Positions 1 through 10,656 of a stretch of 64,000 nt of DNA are shown here, one piece after another. The first letter of the stretch is position 1, and each line of letters opens with the position of its first letter. The notes below the pieces were generated by a model that worked only from the letters and a program-made list of their open reading frames with translations, was not told where the DNA came from and did no database searches. Source of the DNA: Pseudoduganella namucuonensis (GTDB lineage Bacteria > Pseudomonadota > Gammaproteobacteria > Burkholderiales > Burkholderiaceae_D); the NCBI RefSeq assembly GCF_900116645.1, contig NZ_FPBO01000010.1:160080-224079 (forward strand), read 5' to 3'. Position numbers and translations under genes: made by a program.

Positions 1-687
1 GCCGGGATCGCCGGCACGGGCGGCGCGGTCATGTCGCAAGTGGTCGACATCATGGGCTCCATCAATGGCTCGTCGCGCAAGATCGTCGACATCATCGGCG
101 TGATCGACGGCATCGCTTTCCAGACCAACATCCTGGCGCTGAACGCGGCGGTGGAGGCGGCGCGCGCGGGCGAGCAGGGCAGGGGCTTCGCCGTGGTGGC
201 GTCCGAGGTGCGCAACCTGGCGCAGCGCAGCGCCGCGGCCGCGAAGGAAATCAAGACGCTGATCGGCGACTCGGTGCGGCAGGTGGAGGCCGGCAGCCTG
301 CTGGTCGAGCAGGCCGGCGTCACGATGGAACAGATCGTCTCGGGCATCCATCGGGTCACGGATATCATGGGCGAGATCACGACGGCCAGCAGGGAGCAAA
401 GCGCCGGCGTGGAGCAGGTCAACCGGACGATCGCGGAAATGGACCGGGTGACGCAGCAAAACGCGGCGCTGGTGGAGGAGTCCGCCGCGGCGGCCGCCTC
501 GCTGCACGGCCAGGCCGATCATCTAGCGAGGGTGGTCGGTGTGTTCAAGCTGCGCGAGGGATGGAGCGTGGCGCCGGCGACGGTCTTGCGGCTTGTTCCC
601 GGCGCGGCCCGGGTACCAGATGCGAACGCGGCCGATGTGGTCCCTACCCGTCGCGCTACAGGAATCCAGTGGGACGCGCAGCCTTGA
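1..687 (+). CDS. Methyl-accepting chemotaxis protein, C-terminal part (5' end outside window)
   Basis: The frame is open from the first base, so the gene begins upstream of the window; about 228 codons are visible. The visible part is the cytoplasmic signalling domain of a chemoreceptor, the part that contacts CheA and CheW. The hairpin-tip region reads [20 protein letters not shown] and is followed by [19 protein letters not shown], both hallmarks of the MCP signalling domain. After the coiled-coil return helix comes a poorly conserved tail of about 50 residues. No CheR/CheB-docking pentapeptide is obvious at the C-terminus. The ligand cannot be inferred because the sensor domain is not in the window. 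A hairpin at 722-745 probably ends transcription. Confidence 0.95.
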   Translation, partial: AGIAGTGGAVMSQVVDIMGSINGSSRKIVDIIGVIDGIAFQTNILALNAAVEAARAGEQGRGFAVVASEVRNLAQRSAAAAKEIKTLIGDSVRQVEAGSLLVEQAGVTMEQIVSGIHRVTDIMGEITTASREQSAGVEQVNRTIAEMDRVTQQNAALVEESAAAAASLHGQADHLARVVGVFKLREGWSVAPATVLRLVPGAARVPDANAADVVPTRRATGIQWDAQP

Positions 688-721
688 AGGAGGCGTGATC
701 GGGCATGGGAGCCAAAAACCA

Positions 722-745
722 AAAGGGAACCACCAGGTTCCCTTT
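722..745. terminator. Bidirectional hairpin terminator between convergent genes
   Basis: A perfect 10-bp stem (AAAGGGAACC / GGTTCCCTTT) with a 4-base loop lies between the end of the chemoreceptor and the end of the minus-strand small membrane genes. The A and T runs in the stem ends suit termination in both directions. Confidence 0.7.
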
Positions 746-766
746 GCGTTGGCGCGAAGCTAAATC

Positions 767-904
767 TTAGAAGATGCGGTACAGGAGCGTACAGAGTGCT
801 ACAACGGACAGGCCGGCGCCTATGCCCATCAAACGAATCACCACGGATACGGTCTTGGCGCGCGCTTGCGAATCGGTTTCCAATTTTGTGGCAATGCTTG
901 TCAT
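767..904 (-). CDS. Small membrane protein, 45 aa, translationally coupled to upstream gene
   Basis: The reading frame starts at the ATG at 904 and overlaps the stop of the upstream 194-aa gene in an ATGA arrangement, a classical sign of translational coupling. The protein has a charged N-terminal half (KLETDSQARAKT) and one hydrophobic segment (LMGIGAGLSVVALCTLLYRIF) at the C-terminus, so a single-span inner-membrane protein is likely. I do not recognise a family. The overlap and the hydrophobic segment support it being real; a longer start upstream would run into the coupled gene and is less likely. Confidence 0.55.
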   Translation of the reverse strand: MTSIATKLETDSQARAKTVSVVIRLMGIGAGLSVVALCTLLYRIF

Positions 905-1485
905 TTGATGGCCTCCAGGCACCGTGTGCCGTCTTTCCTGTTGTTGGCCAGACAATGGCCTAGCTTCCTCATTATATCGTCTTTTTCCTGTTTGGCCGTC
1001 TTGATCGCCTCATCCTTCATACTGGACTCTATTGTACCAAGCACAGCGTGGACGACGGTGTAGCTCATGGCTGTAAAGATCAACGTCCCGATAGAAGCTC
1101 GGAAAACCTTGCGATCCGGAATGTGCGGATTGCCAGTCGCGGGCGTTGAATTGTTTAAGGAGCCAACTCCCACCATGATGGCCGATCCAAGAATAATTCC
1201 CAGGTGGATACAAAAGACGAACCAAGCGATGCCATTGCCATTGGGATCCGTGACGACTTTTTGCAGCGCAAACAGTTCGTAACAAGTAGCCGCCGCCATG
1301 CCCATGGCGGCCCAGAAGAGTTCGCCCTTGCCTATTGATTTGATGATGCTGCCAGCCGCCAGCGTAGCGGTGACGCTTGGGATGCTGAACAACCACAGGA
1401 CAAGGAGGGGGAGGAGAACAGGGACGAGGATGTTGATGCCGACCCATGCGGCCAGAGCCCACCAGTCAAGGTTTGGCGAAAACAA
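901..1485 (-). CDS. Hypothetical four-helix membrane protein, 194 aa
   Basis: The start is a TTG at 1485 preceded at good distance by GGAGGT. The protein shows four hydrophobic segments: about residues 8-35 (WWALAAWVGINILVPVLLPL), 53-74, 86-108 and 129-150. A cytoplasmic-looking lysine-rich tail (KTAKQEKDDIMRKLG) with two cysteines follows. It is the first gene of a two-gene unit with the 45-aa membrane protein, joined by an ATGA overlap. Family and function are unrecognised. The pair lies isolated between a chemoreceptor and the trxB-smr operon and looks like an accessory insertion, but nothing in the sequence shows its job. Confidence 0.7.
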   Translation of the reverse strand: MFSPNLDWWALAAWVGINILVPVLLPLLVLWLFSIPSVTATLAAGSIIKSIGKGELFWAAMGMAAATCYELFALQKVVTDPNGNGIAWFVFCIHLGIILGSAIMVGVGSLNNSTPATGNPHIPDRKVFRASIGTLIFTAMSYTVVHAVLGTIESSMKDEAIKTAKQEKDDIMRKLGHCLANNRKDGTRCLEAIK

Positions 1486-1578
1486 GGCTGACCTCCGTCT
1501 CGACTGAAAAGGGAGAATCAGACATCATGCAAGTGAATTGTCATTAAGTCAACGAGAGGGCTCGCAGATCGAAGGAAG

Positions 1579-2277
1579 CTATCGGCGCTCGGGCAGCAGC
1601 GCCGCCTTCAGCAGCACGATCAGCGCGCCTTCGCCGCCTTCCTCGGAGCGGGCCTGGCAGAACGCCACCACGCCTTTTTGCACCAGCCAACTGTGCACCA
1701 TGGTTTTCAGCACCGGCTCCTGGCCGCGCGAACCGAAACCCTTGCCGTGGATGACGCACACGCAGCGGTGGTTGCGCTGCGTGGCGCGGGTCAGGAAGGC
1801 GCCCAGCGCGTCGCGCGCGGTGTCGCGGTTCATGCCGTGCAGGTCCAGCTCGTCCTGCACCGGCCAATGGCCCTTGCGCATCTTCTTCACCACATCGGGG
1901 CCGACGCCGGGCGCGGCGTAGTTCAGCGCCGGGTCCTCCTCCATGTAGTGGTCGACCTCGAACAGGTCCGACAGCGACTCGCGCAGCACGGCCGCGTCGT
2001 CGGCCTTTTGCTCGTCGGCGGTCAGCGGGCCGCGCTTCTTCGCCGCGGCGAGCGCGGCGGCGGACAGGGCGCGTTGCGCGCCGGGCTGCGGCACGTAGCG
2101 GTTCTGCTCCGGCAGGCGCTTGACCTCGCCCAGGCTGTTGCGGAAGATGTTGGCCTCGGCGGCCGCCACCTTCTCGCGCTTGACGCGCTCGGCCTCGGCG
2201 GCCGCGCGCGCCTCGCCCTGTTCCTTCAGCTGCTTGCCGAGCGATTTCAGGTCCGCGAAGTCTTTCAGTCCCGCCAT
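1579..2277 (-). CDS. Smr/MutS2-type domain protein (putative endonuclease)
   Basis: This 232-aa protein has a charged, alanine/lysine-rich N-terminal half followed by a C-terminal Smr domain of about 90 residues. The domain shows the typical LDLHGMNRDTARDAL start, the VIHGKGFGS motif and a terminal LIVLLK strand. Smr domains of stand-alone proteins nick or bind branched nucleic acids or act in RNA/ribosome quality control; which applies here is unknown. Two ATGs are possible (2286 and 2277). I chose 2277 because a G-rich Shine-Dalgarno stretch sits about 9 bases upstream of it but abuts the other. It follows trxB by about 20 bases, so the two are probably cotranscribed. Confidence 0.85.
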   Translation of the reverse strand: MAGLKDFADLKSLGKQLKEQGEARAAAEAERVKREKVAAAEANIFRNSLGEVKRLPEQNRYVPQPGAQRALSAAALAAAKKRGPLTADEQKADDAAVLRESLSDLFEVDHYMEEDPALNYAAPGVGPDVVKKMRKGHWPVQDELDLHGMNRDTARDALGAFLTRATQRNHRCVCVIHGKGFGSRGQEPVLKTMVHSWLVQKGVVAFCQARSEEGGEGALIVLLKAALLPERR

Positions 2278-2298
2278 GGTCCGCATCCCCCCTTTCGA

Positions 2299-3420
<1,122 letters not shown>

Positions 3421-3448
3421 TCAGCCCCGCAATATTATAAAAGCGTCA

Positions 3449-5935
3449 ATGTCTAAAACGAGCCCACAGCCGACCTCCAAGTACACCCGCACCGCCACCG
3501 AACGCCAGCCCCTGCCGAACCGCCTGGTGCGATTGCTCTCGGAAGCGCGCTGGTTTGCGCTGGCCGCGCTCGCCCTGTACGTGCTGATCATCATGATCAG
3601 TTTCAACAAGGCGGACCCGGGCTGGTCGCACGCGAACGTGGTGCCGCGGGTCTACAACCTGGGCGGCCGCGCCGGCGCCTGGCTGAGCGACCTGATGCTG
3701 TTCATTTTCGGCTTTTCCGCGTGGTGGTGGTGCGTGTGGCTGCTGCGCACCGTCTGGAGCGGCTACCGCCGCCTGACGCGCAAGTTCGTCACGCAGGAGG
3801 ACGACGACCCGGAGCATAGCCACGAGGGCATCATCCGCATCATCGGCTTCGCCTTCCTGCTGGTGGGCAGCATGGGCCTGGAATTCCTGCGCATGTATTC
3901 GCTGCCGGTGCAGCTGCCGCGCGCGCCGGGCGGCGTGCTGGGCCAGCTGATCGGCCACGCCGCCCACGTGGGCCTGGGCTTCACGGGCGCCACCTTGCTG
4001 CTGTTGCTGCTGTTCGGGCTGGGCTTCAGCCTGTTCTTCCATGTCTCCTGGCTGGCGGTGGCCGAGCGCATCGGCGGCGCCATCGAGGAATGCTGCGACT
4101 GGGTGGTGCACCGCTACCAGGACCACGAGGACCGCCGCCAGGGTTCCGTGGCCGCCGTCAAGCGCGACGAGGTGGTCGTCAGCGAACGCGCCAAGCACGT
4201 CGAAAAACACGTGGAGAAGCCGTTGCGGGTGGAGCCGCAGATCGTTCCCAACCCGGTCGCCATGCCCGCCGCCGCCGCCGCGTCTCCCGGTGCATCTGCC
4301 CCGGCGCACGTGCCGGCCGCGCCCGCGCCGGTGGAGAAGTTCTCGGCCGCCGCGCCGGTGAAGATCGAGCAGCAGGTCACCTCGGTGGCGATGTCCGAGC
4401 GCGCCGTCAAGGAACGCCAGGGCGTCCTGTTCCAGGGCGTGCGCGACAACGACCTGCCGCCGCTGTCGCTGCTGGACGATCCTCCCGCCGCGCAGGAAAC
4501 CGTGGCCATCGAGACGCTGGAATTCACCAGCCGCCTGATCGAGAAGAAGCTGTCCGACTTCGGCGTCGAGGCGCGCGTGGTGGCCGCCTATCCGGGCCCC
4601 GTGGTCACCCGCTACGAGATCGAGCCGGCCACGGGCGTGAAGGGCAGCCAGATCGTCAACCTGGCGCGCGACCTGGCGCGCTCGCTGTCGCTGACCTCGA
4701 TCCGCGTGGTGGAAACCATCCCCGGCAAGAATTACATGGCGCTGGAGCTGCCCAATCCCAAGCGCCAGATCGTGCGCCTGTCCGAAATCGTCGGCTCCAA
4801 GGTCTACCACGACAACACCTCGGCGCTGACCGTGGCGCTGGGCAAGGACATCGCCGGCAAGCCGGTGGTGGCCGACCTGGCCAAGATGCCGCACTTGCTG
4901 GTGGCGGGCACCACCGGCTCCGGTAAATCGGTGGGCATCAACGCCACCATCCTGTCGCTGCTGTACAAGGCCGACCCGGCCGACGTGCGCATGATACTGA
5001 TCGACCCGAAAATGCTGGAGATGTCGGTCTACGAGGGCATCCCGCACCTGCTGGCGCCGGTGGTGACCGACATGCGCCAGGCCGGCCACGCGCTGAACTG
5101 GGCGGTGAACGAGATGGAGCGCCGCTACAAGCTGATGTCCAAGCTGGGCGTGCGCAACCTGGCCGGCTACAACACCAAGATCGCCGAGGCGGCCAAGCGC
5201 GAGGAGCACATACCGAATCCGTTCAGCATCACGCCGGACTCGCCGGAGCCGCTGGAGAAGCTGCCAACCATCGTCATCATCATCGACGAGTTGGCCGACC
5301 TGATGATGGTCGTCGGCAAAAAGGTCGAGGAATTGATCGCCCGTATCGCGCAAAAAGCGCGCGCGGCCGGCCTGCACTTGATTCTGGCGACGCAGCGCCC
5401 ATCTGTGGATGTGATCACCGGCTTAATCAAAGCCAATATCCCGACCCGTATCGCGTTCCAGGTGTCGTCCAAGATCGACTCGCGCACCATCCTGGACCAG
5501 ATGGGCGCCGAAGCCCTGCTGGGCATGGGCGACATGCTGTACATGCCGCCCGGCACCGGTTTGCCGGTGCGCGTGCACGGCGCCTTCGTTTCCGACGACG
5601 AGGTGCACCGCGTGGTGGCCCACCTGAAGCTGCAGGGCGAGCCGAACTACATCGAGGGCATCCTCGAGGGCGGCACCCTGGAGGGCGACGGCGGCGGCGA
5701 AGCCGGCGCCGCGTCGGGCGAGGGCGGCGGCGAGGCCGACCCGATGTACGACCAGGCGGTGCAGGTGGTGCTGAAAAACCGCCGCGCCTCGATTTCGCTG
5801 GTGCAGCGCCACTTGCGCATCGGTTACAACCGCGCGGCGCGCCTGCTGGAGCAGATGGAACAGAGCGGCGTGGTGTCGCCCATGCAGTCGAACGGCAACC
5901 GGGACATCCTGGTGCCGGCCGCCAGCGCAGAATAA
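3449..5935 (+). CDS. ftsK: DNA translocase FtsK
   Basis: This 828-aa protein pumps DNA at the septum and activates XerCD recombination at dif during division. The N-terminus carries four membrane segments (within about residues 30-200, for example [11 protein letters not shown] and [15 protein letters not shown]). A short proline/alanine-rich linker follows. The RecA-like motor contains Walker A GTTGSGKS near residue 487 and Walker [12 protein letters not shown] near residue 608. The C-terminal winged-helix gamma domain ([24 protein letters not shown]) reads KOPS sequences. The start at 3449 ([11 protein letters not shown]) lacks a strong ribosome site; an ATG at 3365 is the alternative. The linker is far shorter than in E. 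coli FtsK, as is common outside enterics. Confidence 0.97.
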   Translation: MSKTSPQPTSKYTRTATERQPLPNRLVRLLSEARWFALAALALYVLIIMISFNKADPGWSHANVVPRVYNLGGRAGAWLSDLMLFIFGFSAWWWCVWLLRTVWSGYRRLTRKFVTQEDDDPEHSHEGIIRIIGFAFLLVGSMGLEFLRMYSLPVQLPRAPGGVLGQLIGHAAHVGLGFTGATLLLLLLFGLGFSLFFHVSWLAVAERIGGAIEECCDWVVHRYQDHEDRRQGSVAAVKRDEVVVSERAKHVEKHVEKPLRVEPQIVPNPVAMPAAAAASPGASAPAHVPAAPAPVEKFSAAAPVKIEQQVTSVAMSERAVKERQGVLFQGVRDNDLPPLSLLDDPPAAQETVAIETLEFTSRLIEKKLSDFGVEARVVAAYPGPVVTRYEIEPATGVKGSQIVNLARDLARSLSLTSIRVVETIPGKNYMALELPNPKRQIVRLSEIVGSKVYHDNTSALTVALGKDIAGKPVVADLAKMPHLLVAGTTGSGKSVGINATILSLLYKADPADVRMILIDPKMLEMSVYEGIPHLLAPVVTDMRQAGHALNWAVNEMERRYKLMSKLGVRNLAGYNTKIAEAAKREEHIPNPFSITPDSPEPLEKLPTIVIIIDELADLMMVVGKKVEELIARIAQKARAAGLHLILATQRPSVDVITGLIKANIPTRIAFQVSSKIDSRTILDQMGAEALLGMGDMLYMPPGTGLPVRVHGAFVSDDEVHRVVAHLKLQGEPNYIEGILEGGTLEGDGGGEAGAASGEGGGEADPMYDQAVQVVLKNRRASISLVQRHLRIGYNRAARLLEQMEQSGVVSPMQSNGNRDILVPAASAE

Positions 5936-5945
5936 GGAGTTTTGT

Positions 5946-6578
5946 ATGAAATGGATCACCGCGGCGATGGCCGCAACGACCGCCGCGATGGCCTTCGCGG
6001 GCGCGGCCCAGGCGGCGGCGCTGGACCAGTTCAAGACCTTCGTCGCCAGCACCAAGTCGGCGCGCGGCGAGTTCACGCAGCACCAGGTGAAGAACGTGGG
6101 CGGCGCGGCCAAGACCTCGTCGGCCGCCAGCGGCACCTTCGAGTTTTCCCGTCCGGGCAAGTTCATCTGGACCTACCTCAAGCCCTACGACCAGCTGCTG
6201 CAGGCCGACGGCGAGAAGCTGTACATCTACGACAAGGACTTGAACCAGGTCACCGTGAAGAAGCTGGGCGACGCGCTGGGCTCGTCCCCGGCCGCCATCC
6301 TGTTCGGCAGCAACGACCTGGAAAAGAACTTCACCCTGTCCGAGGGCGGCACGCGCGACGGGCTGGAATGGTTGACGGCGGTGCCGAAGGCCAAGGACAC
6401 GACGTTCGAGCAGATCAGCATCGGCCTGCGCAACGGCACGCCGGAGGCGATGGAACTGAAGGACAACTTCGGTTCCATGTCCGTGCTGGCGTTCAAGAAG
6501 TTCGAGAAGAATCCCGCCGTCAGCGCCTCCCACTTCAAGTTCGCCATGCCCAAGGGCGTGGACATCTCCCAGCAATGA
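5946..6578 (+). CDS. lolA: Outer-membrane lipoprotein carrier protein LolA
   Basis: The 210-aa protein is the periplasmic chaperone that ferries lipoproteins from the LolCDE complex to LolB. It has a Sec signal peptide (cleavage expected after AGAAQA) and the LolA fold signature: an early ARGEFTQHQ strand, [15 protein letters not shown], and DKDLNQVTV. It begins 10 bases after ftsK with an AAGGAG site overlapping the ftsK stop, so the two are probably cotranscribed. Its presence near ftsK and rarA matches the common betaproteobacterial order. Confidence 0.95.
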   Translation: MKWITAAMAATTAAMAFAGAAQAAALDQFKTFVASTKSARGEFTQHQVKNVGGAAKTSSAASGTFEFSRPGKFIWTYLKPYDQLLQADGEKLYIYDKDLNQVTVKKLGDALGSSPAAILFGSNDLEKNFTLSEGGTRDGLEWLTAVPKAKDTTFEQISIGLRNGTPEAMELKDNFGSMSVLAFKKFEKNPAVSASHFKFAMPKGVDISQQ

Positions 6579-6660
6579 CACCTTTGCGCCGGATCAAGCC
6601 GGCGCGGGGCGCCGCCGCTAAGGTAAATCAACTCACGTCTTTCCCGCCCCAAGCACCGCC

Positions 6661-7971
6661 ATGATGGATGACCTGTTCAAAACCGAGCCCCGCCCCCCGC
6701 TGGCCGAAGCCCTGCGTCCCAAGACGCTGGACGAGGTCATAGGGCAGGGCCATCTGCTGGGCGAGGGCAAGCCGCTGCGCCTGGCCTTCCAGGCCGGCAA
6801 GCCGCACTCGATGATCCTGTGGGGCCCGCCCGGCGTGGGCAAGACCACGCTGGCGCGCCTGACCGCCAACGCCTTCGACGCCGAGTTCATCGCCCTGTCC
6901 GCCGTGTTCGCCGGCGTGAAGGACATCCGCGCCGCCATGGAGCAGGCGCAGCAGAACCTGGATCGCCTCGGCAAGCACACGCTGCTGTTCGTGGACGAGA
7001 TCCACCGCTTCAACAAATCGCAGCAGGACGCGCTGCTGCCCTTCGTCGAATCCGGACTGGTGACCTTCATCGGCGCCACCACCGAGAACCCCAGCTTCGA
7101 GGTCAACTCGGCGCTGCTGTCGCGCGCCCAGGTCTACGTGCTGAAGTCGCTGACCGACGAGGAGATGCGCCAGCTGCTGGCCAAGGCGCAGAAGGAGGCC
7201 CTGCCCAACCTGGTGTTCGACGACGCGGCGGCCGACACCCTGGTCGGCTACGCGGACGGCGACGCGCGCCGCTTCCTGAACCTGCTGGAGCAGGCCGACA
7301 ACGCCGCCTCGTCCGCCGGCGTGCGCAAGATCGACGCCAAGTTCGTCGAGAACGCCATGACCTTGAACGCGCGCCGCTTTGACAAGGGCGGCGACAACTT
7401 CTACGACCAGATCTCGGCGTTGCACAAGTCGGTGCGCGGCTCCAACCCGGACGGCGCGCTGTACTGGTTCTGCCGCATGATCGACGGCGGCGCCGACCCG
7501 CGCTACCTGGCGCGCCGCATCGTGCGCATGGCGTGGGAAGACATCGGCCTGGCCGACCCGCGCGCGCTGACCATGGTGAACGACGCCGCCGAGACCTACG
7601 AGCGCCTGGGCTCGCCCGAAGGCGAGCTGGCGCTGGGGCAGGCGGTGATCTACCTGGCGGTGGCGGCCAAGAGCAACGCCGGCTACAACGCGTTCAACCA
7701 GGCCATGGCCTTCGTCAAGCGCGACAAGTCGCGCGAAGTGCCGGTGCACCTGCGCAACGCCCCGACCAAGCTGATGAAGGAGCTGGGCTACGGCCACGAA
7801 TACCGCTACGCCCACGACGAGCCCAACGCCTACGCCGCCGGCGAGACCTATCTGCCCGACGGCATGGCCGAACCCGGCTGGTACCAGCCCGTCCCGCGCG
7901 GCCTGGAAAGCAAGATCGCCGACAAACTCGCCTACCTGCGCGGCCTGGACGACGAGGCGCGCGGCAAATAA
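6661..7971 (+). CDS. rarA: Replication-associated recombination protein A (AAA+ ATPase)
   Basis: The 436-aa AAA+ ATPase of the RarA/MgsA/WRNIP1 family acts at stalled replication forks. Walker A is WGPPGVGKTTLAR near residues 56-68, Walker B is LLFVDEIHRFNKSQQDALL, and sensor 1 is FIGATTENPSFEVNSALLSR. The C-terminal half carries the family tetramerisation region (SVRGSNPDGALYWFCRMIDG and RRIVRMAWEDIGLADP). The start is one of two adjacent ATGs (6661/6664). In related bacteria rarA is usually followed by serS; here about 8 kb of other genes intervene. Confidence 0.96.
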   Translation: MMDDLFKTEPRPPLAEALRPKTLDEVIGQGHLLGEGKPLRLAFQAGKPHSMILWGPPGVGKTTLARLTANAFDAEFIALSAVFAGVKDIRAAMEQAQQNLDRLGKHTLLFVDEIHRFNKSQQDALLPFVESGLVTFIGATTENPSFEVNSALLSRAQVYVLKSLTDEEMRQLLAKAQKEALPNLVFDDAAADTLVGYADGDARRFLNLLEQADNAASSAGVRKIDAKFVENAMTLNARRFDKGGDNFYDQISALHKSVRGSNPDGALYWFCRMIDGGADPRYLARRIVRMAWEDIGLADPRALTMVNDAAETYERLGSPEGELALGQAVIYLAVAAKSNAGYNAFNQAMAFVKRDKSREVPVHLRNAPTKLMKELGYGHEYRYAHDEPNAYAAGETYLPDGMAEPGWYQPVPRGLESKIADKLAYLRGLDDEARGK

Positions 7972-8076
7972 AGCCGTCGTTCGCGTTGCGGTCCGGCCTC
8001 GAACGCGCGACGGCCGGTGGCGCGACTCGTTGTCTTATGGCATTATTTAACTCTTTTGCAAGCTAGGACTCCATCA

Positions 8077-8841
8077 ATGATGACCAAATGCGAGCTATTC
8101 TGGACAGACGGGCAGGGTGAGTTTCCCGCGCAGAATGCCGTTTCACACACGCTCGCGTTGAATGGCGCGAGCCAGACCGTCCAGTTCACCTTCCCGGCGT
8201 TGGAGCGCCCCATCGGGGGCCTGCGCTTCGACTTCGCCGACACGCCCGCGTCCGTCCGGGTGGACGGCATCGCGCTCAAGGATGGCGAAGGCGGCGTGCG
8301 CTGGCGATGGAATGGCGACCCGGCCGTGTTCGACAACCCAAACCAGGCCACCGCCAGCGCGGTGGAAGATACCCCGGCCGTCATGCTGGCCGGTTCCGGC
8401 CTGGACCCGAATTGCCTGCTGCTGGTGCCGGAAGAGGCGCTGTCGCAGGCGCGGGAAGGGTGGTCCGTGGAGATGGCGCTGGTTCCCCAGCCGGATCCCC
8501 TGCACGACCTGAAAAAGGCGACGATGCAGCGCGACCTGGCGATCAACGCGTTGACCGGCCTGTACCTGAAGCAAAAGGAAGAGGTCGACAACCTGGTCCA
8601 GGAATGCCTGGCGCAACGGCGGCTCAACGAGCGCGCCGCGGCCGAGCACCTGGCGCTGCGCCAGCAACTGGAACAGCTGGCCGACGACTGCCGCGGCTAC
8701 AAGCGCGCGATCGAACGCTACGACGAAAACGACGCCATCCTGCGCAAGCGCCTGCATGAACACGAAAGCGTCCTGAAAAGCATCACGTCCAGCAAATGGC
8801 TGCGGCGCCTGTTCCCCATCGGCGACCTCCCTTCCCGCTGA
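8077..8841 (+). CDS. Hypothetical protein with C-terminal coiled coil, 254 aa
   Basis: The start is the ATG at 8077 (a second at 8080), behind a weak AGGA site. Residues 1-140 look like a beta-rich domain (LFWTDGQGEF, QTVQFTFPALERPIGGLRFDF, EGGVRWRW). Residues 150-235 are a long charged helix with heptad-like spacing (KKATMQRDLAINALTGLYLKQKEEVDNLVQ onward), so a dimeric coiled coil is expected. The tail SITSSKWLRRLFPIG resembles the short linker seen in proteins that carry glycosyltransferase domains, but no catalytic domain is present. No signal peptide or membrane segment is visible. I do not recognise a function; a relation to cell-surface glycan assembly is only a guess. Confidence 0.7.
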   Translation: MMTKCELFWTDGQGEFPAQNAVSHTLALNGASQTVQFTFPALERPIGGLRFDFADTPASVRVDGIALKDGEGGVRWRWNGDPAVFDNPNQATASAVEDTPAVMLAGSGLDPNCLLLVPEEALSQAREGWSVEMALVPQPDPLHDLKKATMQRDLAINALTGLYLKQKEEVDNLVQECLAQRRLNERAAAEHLALRQQLEQLADDCRGYKRAIERYDENDAILRKRLHEHESVLKSITSSKWLRRLFPIGDLPSR

Positions 8842-9165
8842 CCGTTCCCCGGACCCGCCGTCGCCGGGTCCTGTCACTCCCGCCGCCACGCCGGCGAAAA
8901 ACCCACCTACGTTGCGAATTTGCTACGCCGCCCCGGCGCTGGCGTTGCCGCGCCAATCGCACCCATAGATTGTATACAAAATTGGTTGACAATAATTTCA
9001 CGCGTGGGCATCATGGATCGCATCAAACGCCGCCATAGAGCAGCGGATAAGTACCCTCGCTCGACCTCGACACGGTCACCAACAGACGACACGATCTGCG
9101 TGAAGAGGCATGCCGGATAGCACCGGAACAAGTAGTTCAGACACAACATCTTTGATGGAGACACC
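8842..9165 (+). promoter_or_regulatory. Upstream region of nucleobase permease with GntR-type palindrome and -35-like box
   Basis: This gene-free stretch contains the palindrome TTGTATACAA at 8970-8979, which fits the T-N-G-T-N2-A-C-N-A half-site rule of FadR/GntR regulators. A TTGACA box at 8986-8991 follows directly; no strong -10 is clear. A GntR/FCD regulator is encoded at 12121-12822, so an operator for it here is plausible. The rest of the stretch shows no coding signal that I trust. Confidence 0.45.
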
Positions 9166-10521
9166 ATGAACAACCTGCTATACCAAGTGGACGACCGTCC
9201 ACCGCTCGTCACCACCGTCCTGCTGGCCGCCCAGCACATGCTCGCCGCCCTGGGCGGCATCATCGCCGTGCCCCTGGTCCTGGGCGCGGTGCTCAAACTG
9301 CCGGCCGACCAGATCGTCGCGCTGGTCAACGCCGCCCTGCTCGGGTCCGGCGTCGTCACCATCATCCAGTGCAAGGGCGTCGGCCCGATCGGCATCCGCC
9401 TGCCGTGCGTGATGGGCACCAGCTTCGCCTTCGTCGGCGCGGCCATCAGCATCGGCTTCGAACACGGCGTGCCCGGCATCCTCGGCTCCTCGCTGGCCGC
9501 CTCGGTCGTGATGATCGTCGGCAGCTTCTTCATGCCGCAAATCCGCAAACTGTTCCCGCACACCGTCACCGCCGTCGTCGTCACGATGATCGGCCTGTCG
9601 CTGGTGCCGGTCGCGGTCGACTGGGCCGCCGGCGGCAAGGGCGCGGGCGCCCACTACGGCGACCCGGTCAACCTGGGCATCGCGCTGTTCGTGCTGGCCA
9701 CCGTGATCGCGCTGGTGCAGTTCGGCAAGGGCATCATCTCCGCCGCCGCCGTCGTGATCGGCATGGCGATCGGCTACGCCGGCTGCGTCGCGCTGGGCCT
9801 GGTCGATTTCTCGTCGGTGCAAAAGGCCGCCGTGTTCGCCCTGCCGCAACCGCTGTACTTCGGCATGAGCTTTCCGGTCAGCGGCATCCTGGCCATGGCG
9901 GTCGCCTACGTCGTCACCATGGTGGAAACCACCGGCACCTTCATGGCGCTGGGATCGGCCACCAAGACCAAGATGCGCGGCAAGCTGCTGTCCCGCGGCG
10001 TGCTGTGCGACGGCGTCGGCTCGGCCTTCGTGGCCATGCTGGGCAGCCCGCCGGTGTCGACCTTCGCGCAGAACGTCGGCGTGATCTCGCTGACCGGCGT
10101 GGCCAGCCGCCACGTGGTGGCCCTGACCGGCGTGCTGCTGGCGATGGCCGGCCTGTTCCCCGTGCTGGGCGCCCTGGTCGTCACCATTCCCCAGCCCGTG
10201 CTGGGCGGCGCCGGCCTGATGATGTTCGCCATGATCATCGCCGCCGGCGTGCAGATGCTGAGCCACGTCGAGCACAACAAGCGCACCGGCCTGATCATCG
10301 CCGTCTCCATCGGCTGCGGCCTGGCCGTCAGCGTGCGTCCGGAGCTGCTGTCCAAGCTGCCGGCCTTCGTGCACGAGATCTTCGGTTCCGGCATCAGCAC
10401 CGGCGCCATCATCGCGGTGCTGCTGAACCTGGTGCTGCCGGAGCGTCCGGTCGAGGTCGACGAGGACGAGGAAGAGGACGTGCCGCAACCCATGCTGGTA
10501 AAAAACCTGGAGCCGGCGTAA
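9166..10521 (+). CDS. Nucleobase:cation symporter-2 family permease (xanthine/uracil type)
   Basis: This 451-aa inner-membrane carrier belongs to the NCS2/NAT family, which imports xanthine, urate, uracil or related bases with protons or sodium. It has about 12-14 hydrophobic segments and the early QHMLAALGGIIAVPLVLG motif typical of the family. The central MVETTGTFMALG stretch carries the substrate-binding glutamate, followed by the signature-region sequence GSPPVSTFAQNVGVISLTG. The acidic tail (EVDEDEEEDV) is unusual but harmless-looking. A GGAG site lies 7 bases before the ATG. The neighbouring deaminase and GntR regulator suggest a purine-scavenging unit; the Q-N-V-G signature version favours xanthine or urate over uracil, as an inference. 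Confidence 0.92.
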   Translation: MNNLLYQVDDRPPLVTTVLLAAQHMLAALGGIIAVPLVLGAVLKLPADQIVALVNAALLGSGVVTIIQCKGVGPIGIRLPCVMGTSFAFVGAAISIGFEHGVPGILGSSLAASVVMIVGSFFMPQIRKLFPHTVTAVVVTMIGLSLVPVAVDWAAGGKGAGAHYGDPVNLGIALFVLATVIALVQFGKGIISAAAVVIGMAIGYAGCVALGLVDFSSVQKAAVFALPQPLYFGMSFPVSGILAMAVAYVVTMVETTGTFMALGSATKTKMRGKLLSRGVLCDGVGSAFVAMLGSPPVSTFAQNVGVISLTGVASRHVVALTGVLLAMAGLFPVLGALVVTIPQPVLGGAGLMMFAMIIAAGVQMLSHVEHNKRTGLIIAVSIGCGLAVSVRPELLSKLPAFVHEIFGSGISTGAIIAVLLNLVLPERPVEVDEDEEEDVPQPMLVKNLEPA

Positions 10522-10590
10522 TCTAAAACCGCCTACCCAGCCCCCCGCCCGCGCCGCCGATGCCCCCCAGCACCGCCGGCGCGGTTTTGA

Positions 10591-10628
10591 CATTGTTTCC
10601 GCAGTGCGCGCGCATTGTTTCCGCAGTG
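10591..10628 (+). repeat. 16-bp direct repeat pair upstream of deaminase gene
   Basis: CATTGTTTCCGCAGTG occurs at 10591-10606 and again at 10613-10628. The 22-base start-to-start spacing is two helical turns, which suits a regulator binding one DNA face. The pair lies 29 bases before the deaminase start codon at 10657. Confidence 0.6.
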
Positions 10629-10656
10629 TTTAATCATTCGATACTTAACACATAAA

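Noticed and set aside
3446..5377. Long minus-strand open frame opposite ftsK
   Set aside because: It is the shadow of ftsK; its translation is rich in His, Gln and Arg without domains.
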